A stretch of DNA of 64,000 nt from JAAZKV01 sp041659525 (GCA_041659525.1 JBAZYC010000001.1:868001-932000), one strand, 5' to 3'; shown: positions 32,697 to 41,260, counted from the stretch's first letter. Notes: a model not told the origin generated them from the letters alone. Translations and numbers: made by a program.

Positions 32697-33107
32697 TTAA
32701 TCTTCTTCATCATAGGTTTCGTAATCTACTAGAAGTTCTTCCCCTTTTTTAATTAATCGAAGGGTAATAAAATTTCCATCTTCATCAATTCTTCTAATAT
32801 TTGGTTTTTTTGAGTGGTTAGAGTAAAAAGAAATTCCCATTTCATTTATTCCTCCTTCAGGTACCCACCCTTCCCCGTTTTCATCAAACCAAAAGAAATC
32901 CTCTAGTAATTTAATTATCTCTTTATCAGCGCCGGCAAATTCTTTTTTATTTATTTTAATCCATTTTTGTCTTTTCTCATTCTCAAAAGGATCTGCTCCT
33001 TTAGGAATATCTCTTATTGCAAATATTCCTATTCCGTGAATTTTAGAAGTTTTTAATCTACAATAGGTTCCAAGAATTTTTTTAACAACTTTTTCTTTGC
33101 TATTCAT
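32697..33107 (-). CDS. SET-domain protein without post-SET zinc site (second of three)
   Basis: 136 residues. The GIGIFA start (25-30), YSNHSKKPNI (95-104) and EELLVDYETY (123-132) motifs mark a SET domain. Unlike its two neighbours, the cysteine after NHS is lysine and there is no C-terminal CxCxxxxC, so it cannot make the zinc-bound post-SET channel. It may be a divergent methyltransferase using another substrate mode or a partner subunit. It starts 11 bases after the first SET gene. Confidence 0.82.
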   Translation of the reverse strand: MNSKEKVVKKILGTYCRLKTSKIHGIGIFAIRDIPKGADPFENEKRQKWIKINKKEFAGADKEIIKLLEDFFWFDENGEGWVPEGGINEMGISFYSNHSKKPNIRRIDEDGNFITLRLIKKGEELLVDYETYDEED

Positions 33108-33118
33108 ATAATCACAAT

Positions 33119-33655
33119 TTATTTTTTTGATTTCTGTTCCAAGGTAATTTTCTTTAAATATTCTTTAAATTTTTCTCTTTGTTCTTCTTGAACAATATAT
33201 CCTACACAACTTGGGCTTCCGCATTTACACTGATGCAAAAAAGGATTCTTTTCATCAAAATCAAATCCATAGTCGCAGCAAATTTCTTCATCTTTTTTAA
33301 TATTTTTAGTAGAATAAACCCAAACTGTTTTTCTTTCTACTTCAAATTCGCAATTTGGTTCGCAGGAGTGATTAATGTATTTAGCATAGTTGTTTTCAGT
33401 ATTTCCATCTAAATCATTTTCTTCGTCAATTTCCATTATGTAAGTTGCTCCAAGGGAAGGATTCTTTTTTGATAATTTAATTGACTCGTCTTCTCTTTTT
33501 GTTCCTTCTTTTTTACTAATTAGTTCTCCTTTGTACTCTAATAGTTTTGTGCCAAAAGAAATATTTTTTAAGGCAAATATTCCTTTGTTGTGGATTTTTG
33601 ATTCACACAAATAAATATAGTCATTTATTTTGTGAATTTTATTTTCTTGAGGCAT
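33119..33655 (-). CDS. SET-domain protein lysine methyltransferase (first of three)
   Basis: 178 residues with KGIFALKNI (24-32), YINHSCEPNC (93-102), EEICCDYGFD (123-132) and post-SET CKCGSPSC (143-150), all expected of an active SET lysine methyltransferase with zinc-bound post-SET. A charged C-terminal helix (156-178) follows. It begins 12 bases after the ATP-grasp gene, so the genes are surely co-transcribed. The link between an amide ligase and methyltransferases suggests a shared protein target. Confidence 0.9.
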   Translation of the reverse strand: MPQENKIHKINDYIYLCESKIHNKGIFALKNISFGTKLLEYKGELISKKEGTKREDESIKLSKKNPSLGATYIMEIDEENDLDGNTENNYAKYINHSCEPNCEFEVERKTVWVYSTKNIKKDEEICCDYGFDFDEKNPFLHQCKCGSPSCVGYIVQEEQREKFKEYLKKITLEQKSKK

Positions 33656-33667
33656 GTTTGATTTCCT

Positions 33668-35056
33668 TTAACTAAAAAGATATCCTTCGGTTTGCAATTT
33701 GTCAGAATCAGTGAACCATCTTACCCCAATATCTGTTCGGTAGTACATGTTTTGAATCATTACATTTCTTACTCTTGTGTAAGCTTGTTTTCTTGCGTCT
33801 TCTACAGTTACTCCTGATGCAGTTGCTATTAGTACATACCCTGAGTCTCCTGCAATAGTCCAAACATCATTTACTAATTTAACATCTCCTAAGTGGATTC
33901 CTTCGAAATTTGGTTTTCTAAATAGAATTGAAAGATCTTGGTAAATGAATGCTTCTTTCGGATCATCAAAAGGGAATGGTGGAACAACTATGCATATTCC
34001 TATCTGGAATCCTTTTGAAGTTTTTATTTCAAATTTTTCTCCTTTAGCCATTCTATAAAGAGTATCACCCATTTCGCTTGTAATTCCTTCTAATTGGATA
34101 CTAATTGTAGGGTAACCAAATCTGCAAGTAAATTCTAATGGGAAAATTCCTTTTGCGTTTGCTATACAGTTAATGTCAATGTATCCAACATACTTTGATT
34201 TTGCTATTTCATCTTTTATTTTTTCTAATGTTCTTCTAAATATTTCGTTTGGTGCTGACCAAAACATTAGTGTGCCCATCTCTCCAGTGTAGGGTCCGAT
34301 ATCTCCTGGAAATAATTTTTTGTGTTCGAAATTAACATTTATTGGGTAAATAAAATCGTTTCCATTAAAGAAAGCTCCTACCGCTACTTCTACTCCTACA
34401 GCCATTTTTTGTAATTGGAATTTTTTTATTTTTTTTGCCCAAAGTTTTTTATTTTGTTCCAGTATTTCAATTAAATCTTTTCCATCTTCTTCTTGTCCTA
34501 AAAAAAGTACTCCTTTTTGATTTGAATCAATGCTTCCTGATGGTTTGAATACATATCTATCAGGAGTTTTTTTAATAAATTCAATTGCCTCTTCAAAATC
34601 AGTAAAATCCCAGTGTGGTAGTATTGCCATTCCTACTCTTTTCATTTCGTTTTGTCCAAATTCTCTGTCTTCTTCAAGTTTATCAGTATATTTGCTTCCA
34701 CCTACCACTAATTTTCCTTTTTCGCGTAGTTCTTCAGCATATTCTCCAAATCCAACATCATCAAAAACAATTACATCTGCCCAATCAGCATGTTCTTTCC
34801 AATCGCTTACTTTTTCTAAAAATCCATCATAAACATCTTCATCATTTTTTCTTGCAATATAACATTTTACGTTGTGTCCTTCTTTTTTTAATTCCCAAGC
34901 CAAGTCTCCGCTTAAGCTTTCGAATGAAACAAATAAAAATTTGCGAGGATTTTCAGTTAATTTTGATTTTTGTTCTTTTAATTTTGATTCAGAGCCATTA
35001 GTGTGTCCATTTGTAGCATTTTCTTTTGTTGCTTGTGAATCATTTTTTGTAAACAT
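33668..35056 (-). CDS. GARS (PurD)-like ATP-grasp ligase
   Basis: 462 residues. After a disordered Ser/Lys/Asn-rich N-terminus (1-38), a Rossmann-like pre-ATP-grasp domain (SLSGDLAWELKKEGHNV) and an ATP-grasp fold follow (YVFKPSGSIDSNQKGVLF, QKMAVGVEVAVGAFF, NVNFEHKKLFPGDIGPYTGE, PLEFTCRFGYPT). It resembles proteins annotated as phosphoribosylamine-glycine ligase in archaea and candidate phyla, but no purine genes are present and the operon contains three SET genes. A role in joining an amino acid or peptide to a carboxylate is plausible; substrate unknown. A GAGGA site precedes the ATG. Confidence 0.78.
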   Translation of the reverse strand: MFTKNDSQATKENATNGHTNGSESKLKEQKSKLTENPRKFLFVSFESLSGDLAWELKKEGHNVKCYIARKNDEDVYDGFLEKVSDWKEHADWADVIVFDDVGFGEYAEELREKGKLVVGGSKYTDKLEEDREFGQNEMKRVGMAILPHWDFTDFEEAIEFIKKTPDRYVFKPSGSIDSNQKGVLFLGQEEDGKDLIEILEQNKKLWAKKIKKFQLQKMAVGVEVAVGAFFNGNDFIYPINVNFEHKKLFPGDIGPYTGEMGTLMFWSAPNEIFRRTLEKIKDEIAKSKYVGYIDINCIANAKGIFPLEFTCRFGYPTISIQLEGITSEMGDTLYRMAKGEKFEIKTSKGFQIGICIVVPPFPFDDPKEAFIYQDLSILFRKPNFEGIHLGDVKLVNDVWTIAGDSGYVLIATASGVTVEDARKQAYTRVRNVMIQNMYYRTDIGVRWFTDSDKLQTEGYLFS

Positions 35057-35387
35057 TTAAAATTCCTCATTAATAAAAGAGTTGGAAAACTTTTTAAACT
35101 CACTACAAAAACTAAATTATAAAAAAATATTTGTTTAATTGATTTATTTTAATAAATTAATTACTTTTTCATAAAATAATTTTAAATAAGTTGATTTTTT
35201 TATAAAATAACTTTAAATTATTTAATTTTTTAATAAAATTAGTTAAAATTACTTAATTTTTTAGTGTATTTTAATTTTTTTACAATTTAATTCTGGTTTT
35301 TATAAAAACTTGTTTTATTTTTATTAAAATTTCTTTGTTTTTGGCTTGTAAGGTTGGTTTTTATTCATTTCTAAACTATAGTACTTT
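35057..35387. repeat. Very AT-rich intergenic region with degenerate 31-nt tandem repeat
   Basis: No gene. Between about 35164 and 35290 a pattern of T-run, ATAAAATA, TTTAAAT recurs at a 31-base period (the ATAAAAT block starts at 35171, 35102+100=35202 and 35233, with a weaker fourth copy). Several TATA-like sequences lie within. It serves as the divergent promoter region for the ATP-grasp/SET operon and the 35388 gene. Confidence 0.6.
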
Positions 35388-35804
35388 ATGGGTATTTTTG
35401 ATTTTCTTAAACAAAAGAAGAGTGAGTCTCAAACCGAGGCTGACAAGATTCTTGAAGGAACAGAGAGTAGTGAAGTATTAGTCCCTGATCATGCAAAACC
35501 CGATTTTGACAAATCTAAAACTGAAGAAGTGTTTTTGGTTCAAAAGAAAGATAAAAAATCTATTTTTAGAGTAACTGGGGTTTATGATATTGGGTCTGAA
35601 ATAATGGTTTCTGGTTTTGTTGAAGCTGGGAAATTAAAAAAGAAAATGAAAACAAAAATAAATGATCATGATGCGGTAATTTCTGATATAAAAGTTGGTT
35701 CTGAATCTGTTCTTGAATTATTAATTAAAGAAGAAGGAAAAGTGTTTTTGAGGGGAAGAAATCTTTATACTCTTAAAACTGATGATGTTTTGGAATTCAA
35801 GTAG
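35388..35804 (+). CDS. EF-Tu domain 2-like beta-barrel protein
   Basis: 138 residues. The first 50 are polar and likely disordered (FLKQKKSESQTEADK); from about 55 there is a small beta-barrel like translation-factor domain II (IFRVTGVYDIGSEIMVSGFV, then DVISDI-type strand and VFLRGRNLYTLKTDDVLEF). It lacks a GTPase domain. Stand-alone proteins of this kind may bind tRNA or ribosome, but function is unknown. It is followed by tRNA-Leu. Confidence 0.6.
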   Translation: MGIFDFLKQKKSESQTEADKILEGTESSEVLVPDHAKPDFDKSKTEEVFLVQKKDKKSIFRVTGVYDIGSEIMVSGFVEAGKLKKKMKTKINDHDAVISDIKVGSESVLELLIKEEGKVFLRGRNLYTLKTDDVLEFK

Positions 35805-35898
35805 TTCTTTTCAACCCTCACTCATTCTAGTTTTTCTCTTTCCTTTTTTGACCTAAACAGCAGTCTTTAATAATTATCCAACTCTAAATTTTTTACCT

Positions 35899-35982
35899 GC
35901 ACGGGTAGAGAAGTGGTCAAACTCGCCAGACTCAAGATCTGGTCGCTTAGTGCGTTCAACGGTTCGAACCCGTTCCCGTGCA
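35899..35982 (+). tRNA. tRNA-Leu (anticodon CAA)
   Basis: 84-base type II tRNA: acceptor GCACGGG/CCCGTGC, anticodon stem CCAGA/TCTGG with loop CTCAAGA, long variable arm, T-arm with GGTTCGAACC, discriminator A as in leucine tRNAs. Only four bases separate its end from the ATG of the MBL-fold gene. Confidence 0.97.
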
Positions 35983-35986
35983 TAAA

Positions 35987-36571
35987 ATGGCTGAAGTAAT
36001 TGTTTTAGTAGAAGGCTATGCAAGAAGCAAAGGGGATTATTATGAAGCATCTGGTTCTACTGTGCTTATTAAAGATAATGGAAAAAAGATTCTTGTTGAT
36101 CCTGGTTGTAACGAAAAACTTCTTTTGAATGCATTAAAAAAACAAAAGCTTTCTCTAAAAGACATTGATTGTATTTTTCTTTCTCATTATCATGTTGATC
36201 ACATTTTGAACTTGCGTTTGTTTCCTAAAAAAGATGTTCTTGACGGAGACATTATTTATAGAGGTGACAAAGAATATTCTTTTTCAAAAACAATTCCTGG
36301 GACAACTATTGAAGTTATTCCCACGCCGGGTCATGCTCATGAAGAAGTAACTCTTTTAGTAAAAACCAAAAAAGGAGTGGTGGCAGTTGCTGAGGATTTG
36401 TGGTGGTGGGAAGAGGGCAGGCAAAAAACTGATTTAAAATCGTTGCTTGAATTAAAAGATTCTTTTGTAAAAAATGAAGAACAGTTAAAGAAGAGCAGAG
36501 AATTAATTTTATCAAAAGCAGATTGGATTATTCCTGGGCACGGAAAGATGTTTAAGGTTCCTAAGAAATAA
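35987..36571 (+). CDS. Metallo-beta-lactamase-fold hydrolase
   Basis: 194 residues from ATG 35987; a longer in-frame GTG would lie inside the tRNA. Zinc ligands are visible: LSHYHVDHILN (HxHxDH, about 69-75), TPGHAHEE (about 111), AEDLWWW (Asp) and IPGHGKMF (final His, near 186). The short MBL domain resembles MBLAC1-type and similar hydrolases; the substrate (thioester, RNA or lactone) is unknown. With no room for a leader, its mRNA probably starts at the tRNA processing cut. Confidence 0.88.
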   Translation: MAEVIVLVEGYARSKGDYYEASGSTVLIKDNGKKILVDPGCNEKLLLNALKKQKLSLKDIDCIFLSHYHVDHILNLRLFPKKDVLDGDIIYRGDKEYSFSKTIPGTTIEVIPTPGHAHEEVTLLVKTKKGVVAVAEDLWWWEEGRQKTDLKSLLELKDSFVKNEEQLKKSRELILSKADWIIPGHGKMFKVPKK

Positions 36572-36613
36572 TTATTAAGTAATTATGAATTAGTTAATTA
36601 TTGTGGTGTTTTT

Positions 36614-36793
36614 ATGGAATGCAAGCAAAAGCAAAATTTGAAGAAGTGTAATTGCTCTTATGATTGCGAAAAGAAAGGGATTTGCTGTGAGTGCGTAGCT
36701 TATCATAGAAAGAAAAGAGAACTTCCTGCTTGTTATTTTAATGAAGAAAAAGAAAAGAGTTATGATAGAAGTATTGAAAATTATTATAAGTAA
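36614..36793 (+). CDS. Small cysteine-rich protein, DUF6485-like
   Basis: 59 residues (ATG 36614, TAA 36791-36793) behind GTGGTG. Cysteines lie at C3, C12, C14, C19, C25, C26, C28 and C42 in the pattern NLKKCNCSYDCEKKGICC then ECVAYHRKKRELPACYF. This matches the small DUF6485 family as I remember it, probably a zinc or iron-sulfur protein of unknown role. It follows the MBL gene by 42 bases. Confidence 0.75.
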   Translation: MECKQKQNLKKCNCSYDCEKKGICCECVAYHRKKRELPACYFNEEKEKSYDRSIENYYK

Positions 36794-36813
36794 TTTAAAA
36801 GAAAAATAAAAAA

Positions 36814-37905
36814 TTATTTCAAATAACTTTTGGGAAGAAAAATGGGTTCTTTTATCCCTGAAATTTTTTTAACCATTCCAAGTTCTTTTGTAGAGATTTT
36901 TCCATAAAATAATTCTTTTACACTTCCTCCTTTGTTTACAAATTCTTCAATTTCAATTAGTCCTGCAAAATAAACATAATCTTTTGTAAAAGCTCCTTTT
37001 TTTGAATAAGGTATCCCTCGTTTTACTCTTTGAGTAATGGTATAAGCTTCGTTTTCAGAGAAATAGTTTTTCAAATAATCAAAAGTATCTAAAAAATCGT
37101 GTTTGAGTGCATAATCTACTGCCAATACCCTTCCTGCATAAGTGCGCATTTGTCCTGCAGAAGAAACACCTGCTTTTTTTTCATTAAAAACAGCAAGTCC
37201 TTCTTCAGTTCTAATAAATTCTCCTCCGCTTCCAATAGCTAAGCACTTAACTGGTTGAGTTAATCCATTCAAATATCGGTAAACATGGGTTTGTACTTCA
37301 TGAACAAAAAGTCTTTCAATTTCTTTTTCAGAGAATAAAACGTTTTTATTTAATTTGATTTTTTTTTCTACTGCGTGGTGAGAAGCTTTTGCTGAGAGGT
37401 GATCTTCTATACTTACTAAAAAACCAGTATTAATTTTTTTCATTTTTTCCTCAAGTAGTTCTTTTGCTTTAATAGGGGGCAAAGTTGGTTTTTCTTCTAT
37501 TGTTTTTTCTTTTATTTTCTCGTTTGCGAGTTTCACTAGCTTCGTACTTGGCTTTTGGTAAAGGTTTTTTGAAGAATTGCAAAACTTAGGGGTGTTTGCG
37601 CTTTTTAAAAGTTCAATCTCGAGTAAAAGATTTTCTAATTTATTTTTCAAAACCTTTTCAATAAGAGAATTTTTTAATTCAGCTTGTAATATTAGTGCTT
37701 GAGTTTTTATTTGATCAAGTTTTTCCTCAGCTGCTTTCTCATATTTAAAAAAAGGTTGGTCGAATGCATGTCTTTTTAGAGAATTAAAGAATATCTCTTT
37801 TTGCTCAATTGAATTAATTGGGTTAATATAAGCAAGAGAGTTTTTTTCAATACTTTTTGATAAATTGAATATTTCTTCATCAAACTTTTTTATTTTTTCA
37901 TTCAT
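36814..37905 (-). CDS. DUF1704-family metallopeptidase (MATCAP-like), copy 2
   Basis: 363 residues from ATG 37905 (AAGTGAAATTA upstream). A gluzincin-like peptidase: HEVQTH at 202-207, then YRYLNGLTQP and TEEGLAVF (233-240) giving the third zinc ligand Glu. In bacteria the family carries a QEGLA motif; in animals it includes the tubulin tyrosine carboxypeptidases MATCAP1/2. The N-terminal half is helical and charged. It lies 15-25 bases downstream of its paralog and belongs to the RimK-like operon, so it may remove what those ligases add. Confidence 0.85.
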   Translation of the reverse strand: MNEKIKKFDEEIFNLSKSIEKNSLAYINPINSIEQKEIFFNSLKRHAFDQPFFKYEKAAEEKLDQIKTQALILQAELKNSLIEKVLKNKLENLLLEIELLKSANTPKFCNSSKNLYQKPSTKLVKLANEKIKEKTIEEKPTLPPIKAKELLEEKMKKINTGFLVSIEDHLSAKASHHAVEKKIKLNKNVLFSEKEIERLFVHEVQTHVYRYLNGLTQPVKCLAIGSGGEFIRTEEGLAVFNEKKAGVSSAGQMRTYAGRVLAVDYALKHDFLDTFDYLKNYFSENEAYTITQRVKRGIPYSKKGAFTKDYVYFAGLIEIEEFVNKGGSVKELFYGKISTKELGMVKKISGIKEPIFLPKSYLK

Positions 37906-37929
37906 TAATTTCACTTCAAAAAATTAATT

Positions 37930-39060
37930 TCACTTTTTCAAAAATTCTGGCAAGTATTTTGGTTTTTTTAATCCATCAACAGCAAGCACTAAGGGGGTAT
38001 CATTTATTCCATATCTTCCATAATAAAGTTCAGTTAGTTTTTGTTCTTTTAAAAAATCTTCTACCGCCAGCATTCCTTTTAGGTAGGAAACATCTTTTGT
38101 AAAAGCTCCTCCTTGGTCTTGTTTCCAAGTTCCTCTTTTTGCACGAAGGGTTAAGTTGAATGCTTCTTCTTCATTAAAGTATTTTCTCATTTCTTCAAAA
38201 GTTTCATAAAAACTTTTTTTAGTAGCTGTATCAATTGCTAGTATTCTTCCAGAATAATCTTTTAGCTGAGCATCTACATTTATTCCGCTCTCTTTCTCAA
38301 CTACCACTGCAATTCCTTCCTCTGTTTCAATAGTTTCTTTTGAAAGCCCTCGAGCAAAAAGCAAATAAGGTTGATTTAAACCATTTTCATACCTATAAAT
38401 GTGGCCTTCAATTTCGTGGGCGATTAATCTCTTAAGAGAATTTTCTGAGAGAGTAACCTCTTTGTTAAGTAGTACTTCTTTTGTTCTAATATTTACTGAG
38501 AATTTTGAAGTAGTGTTCCCCTCTCTTTCAACAACTTTGTAATTTAGTTTTTTCTTTTTCAAAAAAGCTTCAATTGTTTTTTTTAATTCAATAAATCCTA
38601 TGGTTTGTTTTTCTTCTTCAAACTTTTTTTGCAAAAACTCTTTTGCATATTTTAAAGTAACATTATCTACTGCTCCATAGTAGGATTCTGAGTTTCCTGA
38701 GAAATTTTGAGTACCAACACTTCTAATTAGTTCCATTCTATCAAAAAGATCAAGTATTTTTCTTTCAAATATTAATGAAAGAGAACTATTATCATCAGTA
38801 TTCATTTCATCCAAAAGTTCTTTTAGTTCATTTTTGTAAGTATTAAAATTTGGGGAGATTTGAAAGTAAGAATAAAGGGGATTTCTTGGAACATAACTAA
38901 ATTTTGGGTTGTATTGTTCATTTTTTTTTAAAGCATTAAAGAATTTAGTTTTTTCTTCTTCAAGGTTTTGAGGATTAGTAAATGAAAGAATGTTTGTTTC
39001 GATTGCCCCTGCAAGCATACATACTTTTTGATCAAGCGTTGTGTAATCTGTGAAAGACAT
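37930..39060 (-). CDS. DUF1704-family metallopeptidase (MATCAP-like), copy 1
   Basis: 376 residues from ATG 39060 (GGTGCAAAAA upstream). Zinc motif HEIEGH (215-220), IYRYENGLNQP and TEEGIAVVVE (246-255). It is similar to the neighbouring copy along its full length, including the late FTKDVSYLKG and ELYYGR segments, so the pair arose by tandem duplication. Active-site residues are intact in both. It sits 83 bases downstream of the active RimK-like gene. The natural substrate is unknown. Confidence 0.85.
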   Translation of the reverse strand: MSFTDYTTLDQKVCMLAGAIETNILSFTNPQNLEEEKTKFFNALKKNEQYNPKFSYVPRNPLYSYFQISPNFNTYKNELKELLDEMNTDDNSSLSLIFERKILDLFDRMELIRSVGTQNFSGNSESYYGAVDNVTLKYAKEFLQKKFEEEKQTIGFIELKKTIEAFLKKKKLNYKVVEREGNTTSKFSVNIRTKEVLLNKEVTLSENSLKRLIAHEIEGHIYRYENGLNQPYLLFARGLSKETIETEEGIAVVVEKESGINVDAQLKDYSGRILAIDTATKKSFYETFEEMRKYFNEEEAFNLTLRAKRGTWKQDQGGAFTKDVSYLKGMLAVEDFLKEQKLTELYYGRYGINDTPLVLAVDGLKKPKYLPEFLKK

Positions 39061-39152
39061 TTTTTGCACCTTTAATGTAAAGAAAGATTAAGAATTAATT
39101 AAGCTTTTCCTTTGATTGATTTTTTCTTTAAAAAGTTTCAAACAAAAACTAT

Positions 39153-40163
39153 TTAGGGTTTCTCCACTTCTTTTTTAGATTTACTTGCAAGTAATCTCAC
39201 CCATTCGTGAACAACGGTGGTTCCAAGGTATTTTCTAAATGGTCCTGGCATAAAGTTTACTTCAATTACTACCCATTTCTTTTTGTGCTCCATTAAATCA
39301 ACTGCACAAATATCCATTCCAAGTATTTTTGCAGATTTTTTTGCAATATCTAGCATTTCTGGAGTGGGGTTAATGGGGACCGCGCTTCCTCCTCTTGAAA
39401 TGTTTGCTCTCCAATCTCCTTTCTTGCATTTTCTTTTAACTGCAATTACATAATCTCCTATAACATAACACCTCACGTCAGAATCTTTTCCTTTAATGAA
39501 TTTTTGTGTGCAAATAAATTCCTCAAACAAATGAACTGCATCAAGAATACTCTCCATTTGTTCTTTTGAATTAATCAAAACTACTCCTTTTCCAGCAAAC
39601 CCTGAAATTAATTTCATTACAAATGGATAACCAGTTTCGTTTACTGCATAATCAGCATATTTTGGTGAAATAAATAAAGTGCTTAGTATCCCTGGTACTC
39701 CTTTGTTTGAAAGTTTTTGAGAGGTAAAGAATTTGTTGTTAGTTACTTGATAAGATTCAAGATTTACTGGACAGTAGGCATTACTTTGTTCTATTGCTTT
39801 TAGTACTGCTTCTCCTAGTAAGAAATCCTTAGCAGAGATTCTTGGGTAAATTACATCGAATGAAAGAAGGTTTTGTCCTTTGTGAAATAAACCCACTTTC
39901 CCTTCAGAGGTTTGTATTTGTATTCTATCAATTGGGACAAACAAAACCGAATCAAACTTTTGTTTAGCTTCTTCAAGCATTGAGTTTACAGTGGATTCCT
40001 TAAAAGTTTTTGAACCAATTATTAGAAGTTTCTTTTTCTTTTTTTCTTCAGGAGTCTTTTGGCTTTGTGCTTGTTTTTGAGAGGACTCTTGTTTTATTTG
40101 AAGAGCAATTTTTTGTAAAGCGTTTTGTTTTATTACTGCAAATTTTCTTACGGGTGGGCTCAT
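39153..40163 (-). CDS. RimK-like ATP-grasp ligase
   Basis: 336 residues. A Lys/Gln-rich N-terminus (1-45) precedes a RimK-type ATP-grasp fold with FVMKLISGFAGKGVVL (181-196), DVRCYVIGDYVIAVKRK (229-245), NISRGGSA (254-261) and VVIEVNFMPGP (298-308) holding the Mg ligands Glu301 and Asn303. Relatives ligate glutamate to ribosomal protein S6, or aminoadipate/glutamate to LysW (LysX/ArgX). All catalytic positions look intact. Its ATG overlaps the upstream gene's stop by four bases and has GGGAGG upstream, so the two RimK-like proteins are translationally coupled. Confidence 0.88.
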   Translation of the reverse strand: MSPPVRKFAVIKQNALQKIALQIKQESSQKQAQSQKTPEEKKKKKLLIIGSKTFKESTVNSMLEEAKQKFDSVLFVPIDRIQIQTSEGKVGLFHKGQNLLSFDVIYPRISAKDFLLGEAVLKAIEQSNAYCPVNLESYQVTNNKFFTSQKLSNKGVPGILSTLFISPKYADYAVNETGYPFVMKLISGFAGKGVVLINSKEQMESILDAVHLFEEFICTQKFIKGKDSDVRCYVIGDYVIAVKRKCKKGDWRANISRGGSAVPINPTPEMLDIAKKSAKILGMDICAVDLMEHKKKWVVIEVNFMPGPFRKYLGTTVVHEWVRLLASKSKKEVEKP

Positions 40164-41077
40164 TTGAAAAACCTCCCGAATATTGTTTTTGAAAGAAGTT
40201 TTTTGATTCCAAAGAAATCGTAAGTGGTTTTTTTCTTTCCTTCGTGTTGAGCGGCTTTATCTAATAAGAATGAAGCCACGCTTGCTTGGATTTCTTCTGA
40301 GCAAATTTGATTGAATTCTTCAAGCGGAATTAAGGGTTCTACTTTTACCACTTTTCCTTTAACTAAATCCACTCTAGCAATATCCAGTCCGCAAGCGTGT
40401 GCTGCGCAAGTAGCATTTTTTTCTTCAGTCTCAGTTGGTTTGTAAATAGTTCCTTGAATTAATTCGTTTACGTTTCCATCATAGTGTTTTCTTTTAACCG
40501 CAAAAATCTTTCTTCCAATTACTATGCAGGAGATTGCATCTGCTCGAATAAATTCTCTTAACATGAATCCATCTATTTCAGTTTTAATACTTTTAATAAA
40601 AAAGTTTAGTTCTCTGCTTGAATTTACAATTATTGCTTGTTGAGCTTTTTTTCCAATAAAAGATTTTGCAAGTAGGGGATAAGAAACTTTTTTAGAAACT
40701 TTTTCAATATGCTTTGCAGAACCCGAAGTAAGTGTTTTGGGAGTGGGTACTTGAGCACATGCAAGAGTAACTAATTGGTAGGGTTCGTTGTGGGCAATAT
40801 AGTAGGAACCTTTTTTTGCTGTACAATAAGTTCCGAGGTTTTTGATTTCTTCAAGTAATGGTTCAATGAATGGGGCAAGGGAAGGGCGAACTTGAATAAA
40901 TATTGCATCGTAAGAATGAAGTTCTTTTCCAAGTGCTTTGATTAATGTTTCGTTTTGCCTGCTTACAAGAGTGATCTTTGAAACCCTTAAGTACTCGGCG
41001 TGTGCTCCTTTCTCAATTAGTGCATCAACATAGGGGGCAGCTTTTGTTTTCTTTTCAGCTATAACAAGAATATCCAT
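40160..41077 (-). CDS. RimK-like ATP-grasp protein, probably inactive
   Basis: 305 residues with the same fold as the downstream RimK-like protein, but key positions differ: DVR becomes AIS (181-183), the N-x-S-RGGSA loop becomes ELIQGT (205-210), and the Mg-binding ExN becomes EPL (247-249). ATP-dependent ligation is therefore unlikely. Strict four-base overlap with the active copy suggests the two form a heteromer in which this one binds substrate or regulates. GGTGAATCA precedes its ATG. Confidence 0.75.
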   Translation of the reverse strand: MDILVIAEKKTKAAPYVDALIEKGAHAEYLRVSKITLVSRQNETLIKALGKELHSYDAIFIQVRPSLAPFIEPLLEEIKNLGTYCTAKKGSYYIAHNEPYQLVTLACAQVPTPKTLTSGSAKHIEKVSKKVSYPLLAKSFIGKKAQQAIIVNSSRELNFFIKSIKTEIDGFMLREFIRADAISCIVIGRKIFAVKRKHYDGNVNELIQGTIYKPTETEEKNATCAAHACGLDIARVDLVKGKVVKVEPLIPLEEFNQICSEEIQASVASFLLDKAAQHEGKKKTTYDFFGIKKLLSKTIFGRFFK

Positions 41078-41260
41078 TGATTCACCAAGAAAGTTAGGGG
41101 CTTCTAAGAGCTTTTAATGCCCCTCTTCTATAAAAGGCTTTCTTTTACATTTCAAAGCAACCCCAAACATAAATCTTAATAACTCGATTTTCCTTATACT
41201 TTTGGAAAAAATAAAAAATAATTTTAGGTTGTAGTTGGATAATTAGGTAAGTGGATTAAA
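41078..41260. promoter_or_regulatory. Divergent promoter between RimK-like operon and retropepsin gene
   Basis: A 183-base region. For the minus operon, a CTTTTATAG TATA-like element lies at about 41149-41157. For the plus operon, TTTTGG and AATAAAAAATAATTT near 41200-41225 are TATA-like. An imperfect dyad AGGGGC...GCCCCT spans about 41096-41123. Shared control of both arms is likely. Confidence 0.4.

Noticed and set aside
33668..35056. ATP-grasp gene as a purine pathway purD
   Set aside because: Sequence is only GARS-like, there are no purine genes around, and it is fused into an operon with SET genes.
35057..35387. AT-rich region as a replication origin
   Set aside because: No Cdc6/Orc1 gene is nearby and I saw no ORB-like inverted G-rich elements; repeats fit a promoter region equally well.
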